Shown here piece by piece: positions 63,543 to 64,000 of a DNA stretch of 64,000 nucleotides. The notes under the pieces were generated by a model. The model was not told where the DNA came from and made no database searches. It saw nothing but the letters and a program-made list of their open reading frames with translations. Every line of letters starts with the position of its first letter. The first letter of the stretch is position 1. Source of the stretch: Planctomonas sp. JC2975. GTDB taxonomy: Bacteria; Actinomycetota; Actinomycetes; Actinomycetales; Microbacteriaceae. The stretch covers positions 124,001 through 188,000 of the forward strand of contig NZ_JABEKS010000002.1 of the NCBI RefSeq assembly GCF_012985205.1, in the 5' to 3' direction. Both the position numbers and the translations under genes were made by a program.

Positions 63543-64000
63543 ATGACGTTGCGACGCGGCAACCATGCGGAAGAAGCAGACCCCGAAGGTCTTCCGAGGT
63601 CGCGCGGCATCGCGACACGGCTCATACTGCTTGCGACGGCCGGATCCACGAACAGCGAGCTTGCCGAACGGCTCCGCAGAGAGCCCGCGGTCGCCTGGCC
63701 GGAATTCGCGGTTCTCGCCACCCTGAATCAAACGGCCGGGCGCGGTCGACTTGGGAGAGAGTGGAAGGCACCTCCGGGGACCATGCTTGCCGTCTCGGTG
63801 GTGCTGCGGCCCGCGCGCCATCTGACCGTCGTGACATCCCGCACGCTGGGCTGGCTGCCGCTGTTGGCTGGCGTGGCCATGACGGAGGCGCTTCGCTCGC
63901 TCGACGTCCGGGCGACTCTGAAGTGGCCGAATGACGTCATGATCGGAGGTAAGAAGGTGTGCGGCGTCCTTTGCGAGTACGACGGTCAGCAGGAGAACGT
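63543..64000 (+). CDS. birA: Biotin--[acetyl-CoA-carboxylase] ligase (3' end outside window)
   Basis: The first 152 residues are seen. Biotin-protein ligase motifs appear in order: 'LATAGSTNSELAERL', 'LNQTAGRGRLGREWKAP' (the biotinyl-AMP loop, GRGRLG variant of GRGRRG), and 'LKWPNDVMIGGKKVCGVL'. There is no N-terminal repressor domain, so it is a single-function enzyme. It would biotinylate the carboxylase alpha subunit encoded at 48841. GAGAGGG lies about 10 nt before the ATG at 63543. It is divergent from the GH25 gene, only 55 bp apart. Confidence 0.92.
   Translation, partial: MTLRRGNHAEEADPEGLPRSRGIATRLILLATAGSTNSELAERLRREPAVAWPEFAVLATLNQTAGRGRLGREWKAPPGTMLAVSVVLRPARHLTVVTSRTLGWLPLLAGVAMTEALRSLDVRATLKWPNDVMIGGKKVCGVLCEYDGQQEN

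Overview
The window is high-GC DNA from an actinobacterium, most likely a member of the Microbacteriaceae. The signs are GTG and TTG starts, 4-nt stop/start overlaps (ATGA, GTGA), an acyl-CoA carboxylase with a separate epsilon subunit, an actinobacterial sdhCDAB operon, GDP-mannose glycan genes, and many genes whose -10 box (TANNNT) lies only 6-7 nt before the start codon, as in leaderless transcripts. There is no sign of phage, conjugative DNA or a canonical insertion sequence. No tRNA or rRNA gene was found.

Layout. 1-10.9 kb: the start of an ABC exporter, a ROK regulator, a carbohydrate locus (PIG-L deacetylase, an unrecognised 909-aa protein, a GPH sugar symporter), a three-gene Drr-type ABC exporter and a small membrane protein ending in a very strong terminator. 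11.0-15.1 kb: ribD-ribE-ribBA-ribH, translationally coupled and preceded by an FMN riboswitch. 15.2-15.4 kb: ten tandem copies of a 22-bp repeat. 15.4-22 kb: an AMP-forming ligase coupled to a TetR regulator, a HAD phosphatase, trpS, exonuclease III and a YihY membrane protein. 22-25 kb: PTS enzyme I and an Eis-like acetyltransferase. 25.2-28.8 kb: sdhCDAB with palindromic control sites. 28.8-30.1 kb: a DUF559/Vsr-like endonuclease gene bracketed by two copies of the same hairpin. 30-34.6 kb: a luciferase-family protein, CorA, a mannosyltransferase and mannose-1-phosphate guanylyltransferase.

34.8-47.1 kb is a nucleoside uptake and salvage region: BMP lipoprotein, ABC ATPase, two permeases, cytidine deaminase, thymidine phosphorylase, adenosine deaminase, a PTS EIIA/EIIB pair with no EIIC, a phosphohexo/pentomutase and purine nucleoside phosphorylase. 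Nucleosides are imported, deaminated and phosphorolysed, and the pentose phosphate is passed on by the mutase. Cytidine deaminase is preceded by a ladder of overlapping mini-ORFs, and a duplicated gene junction separates it from thymidine phosphorylase.

47.3-64 kb: a flavoprotein quinone reductase, the biotinylated carboxylase alpha subunit, Maf, an LCP cell-wall ligase, a TrmA-type RNA methyltransferase, a response regulator/kinase/membrane-protein trio, two strong terminators, carboxylase epsilon and beta subunits, a GtrA flippase, a secreted GH25 lysozyme with ten FG-GAP/VCBS-like repeats containing an exact internal duplication of about 671 bp, and the start of birA.

The points most worth following up are the mini-ORF ladder before cdd, the hairpin-flanked endonuclease cassette, the 22-bp repeat family at two loci, the EIIC-less PTS pair inside the nucleoside cluster and the 909-aa protein beside a sugar transporter.
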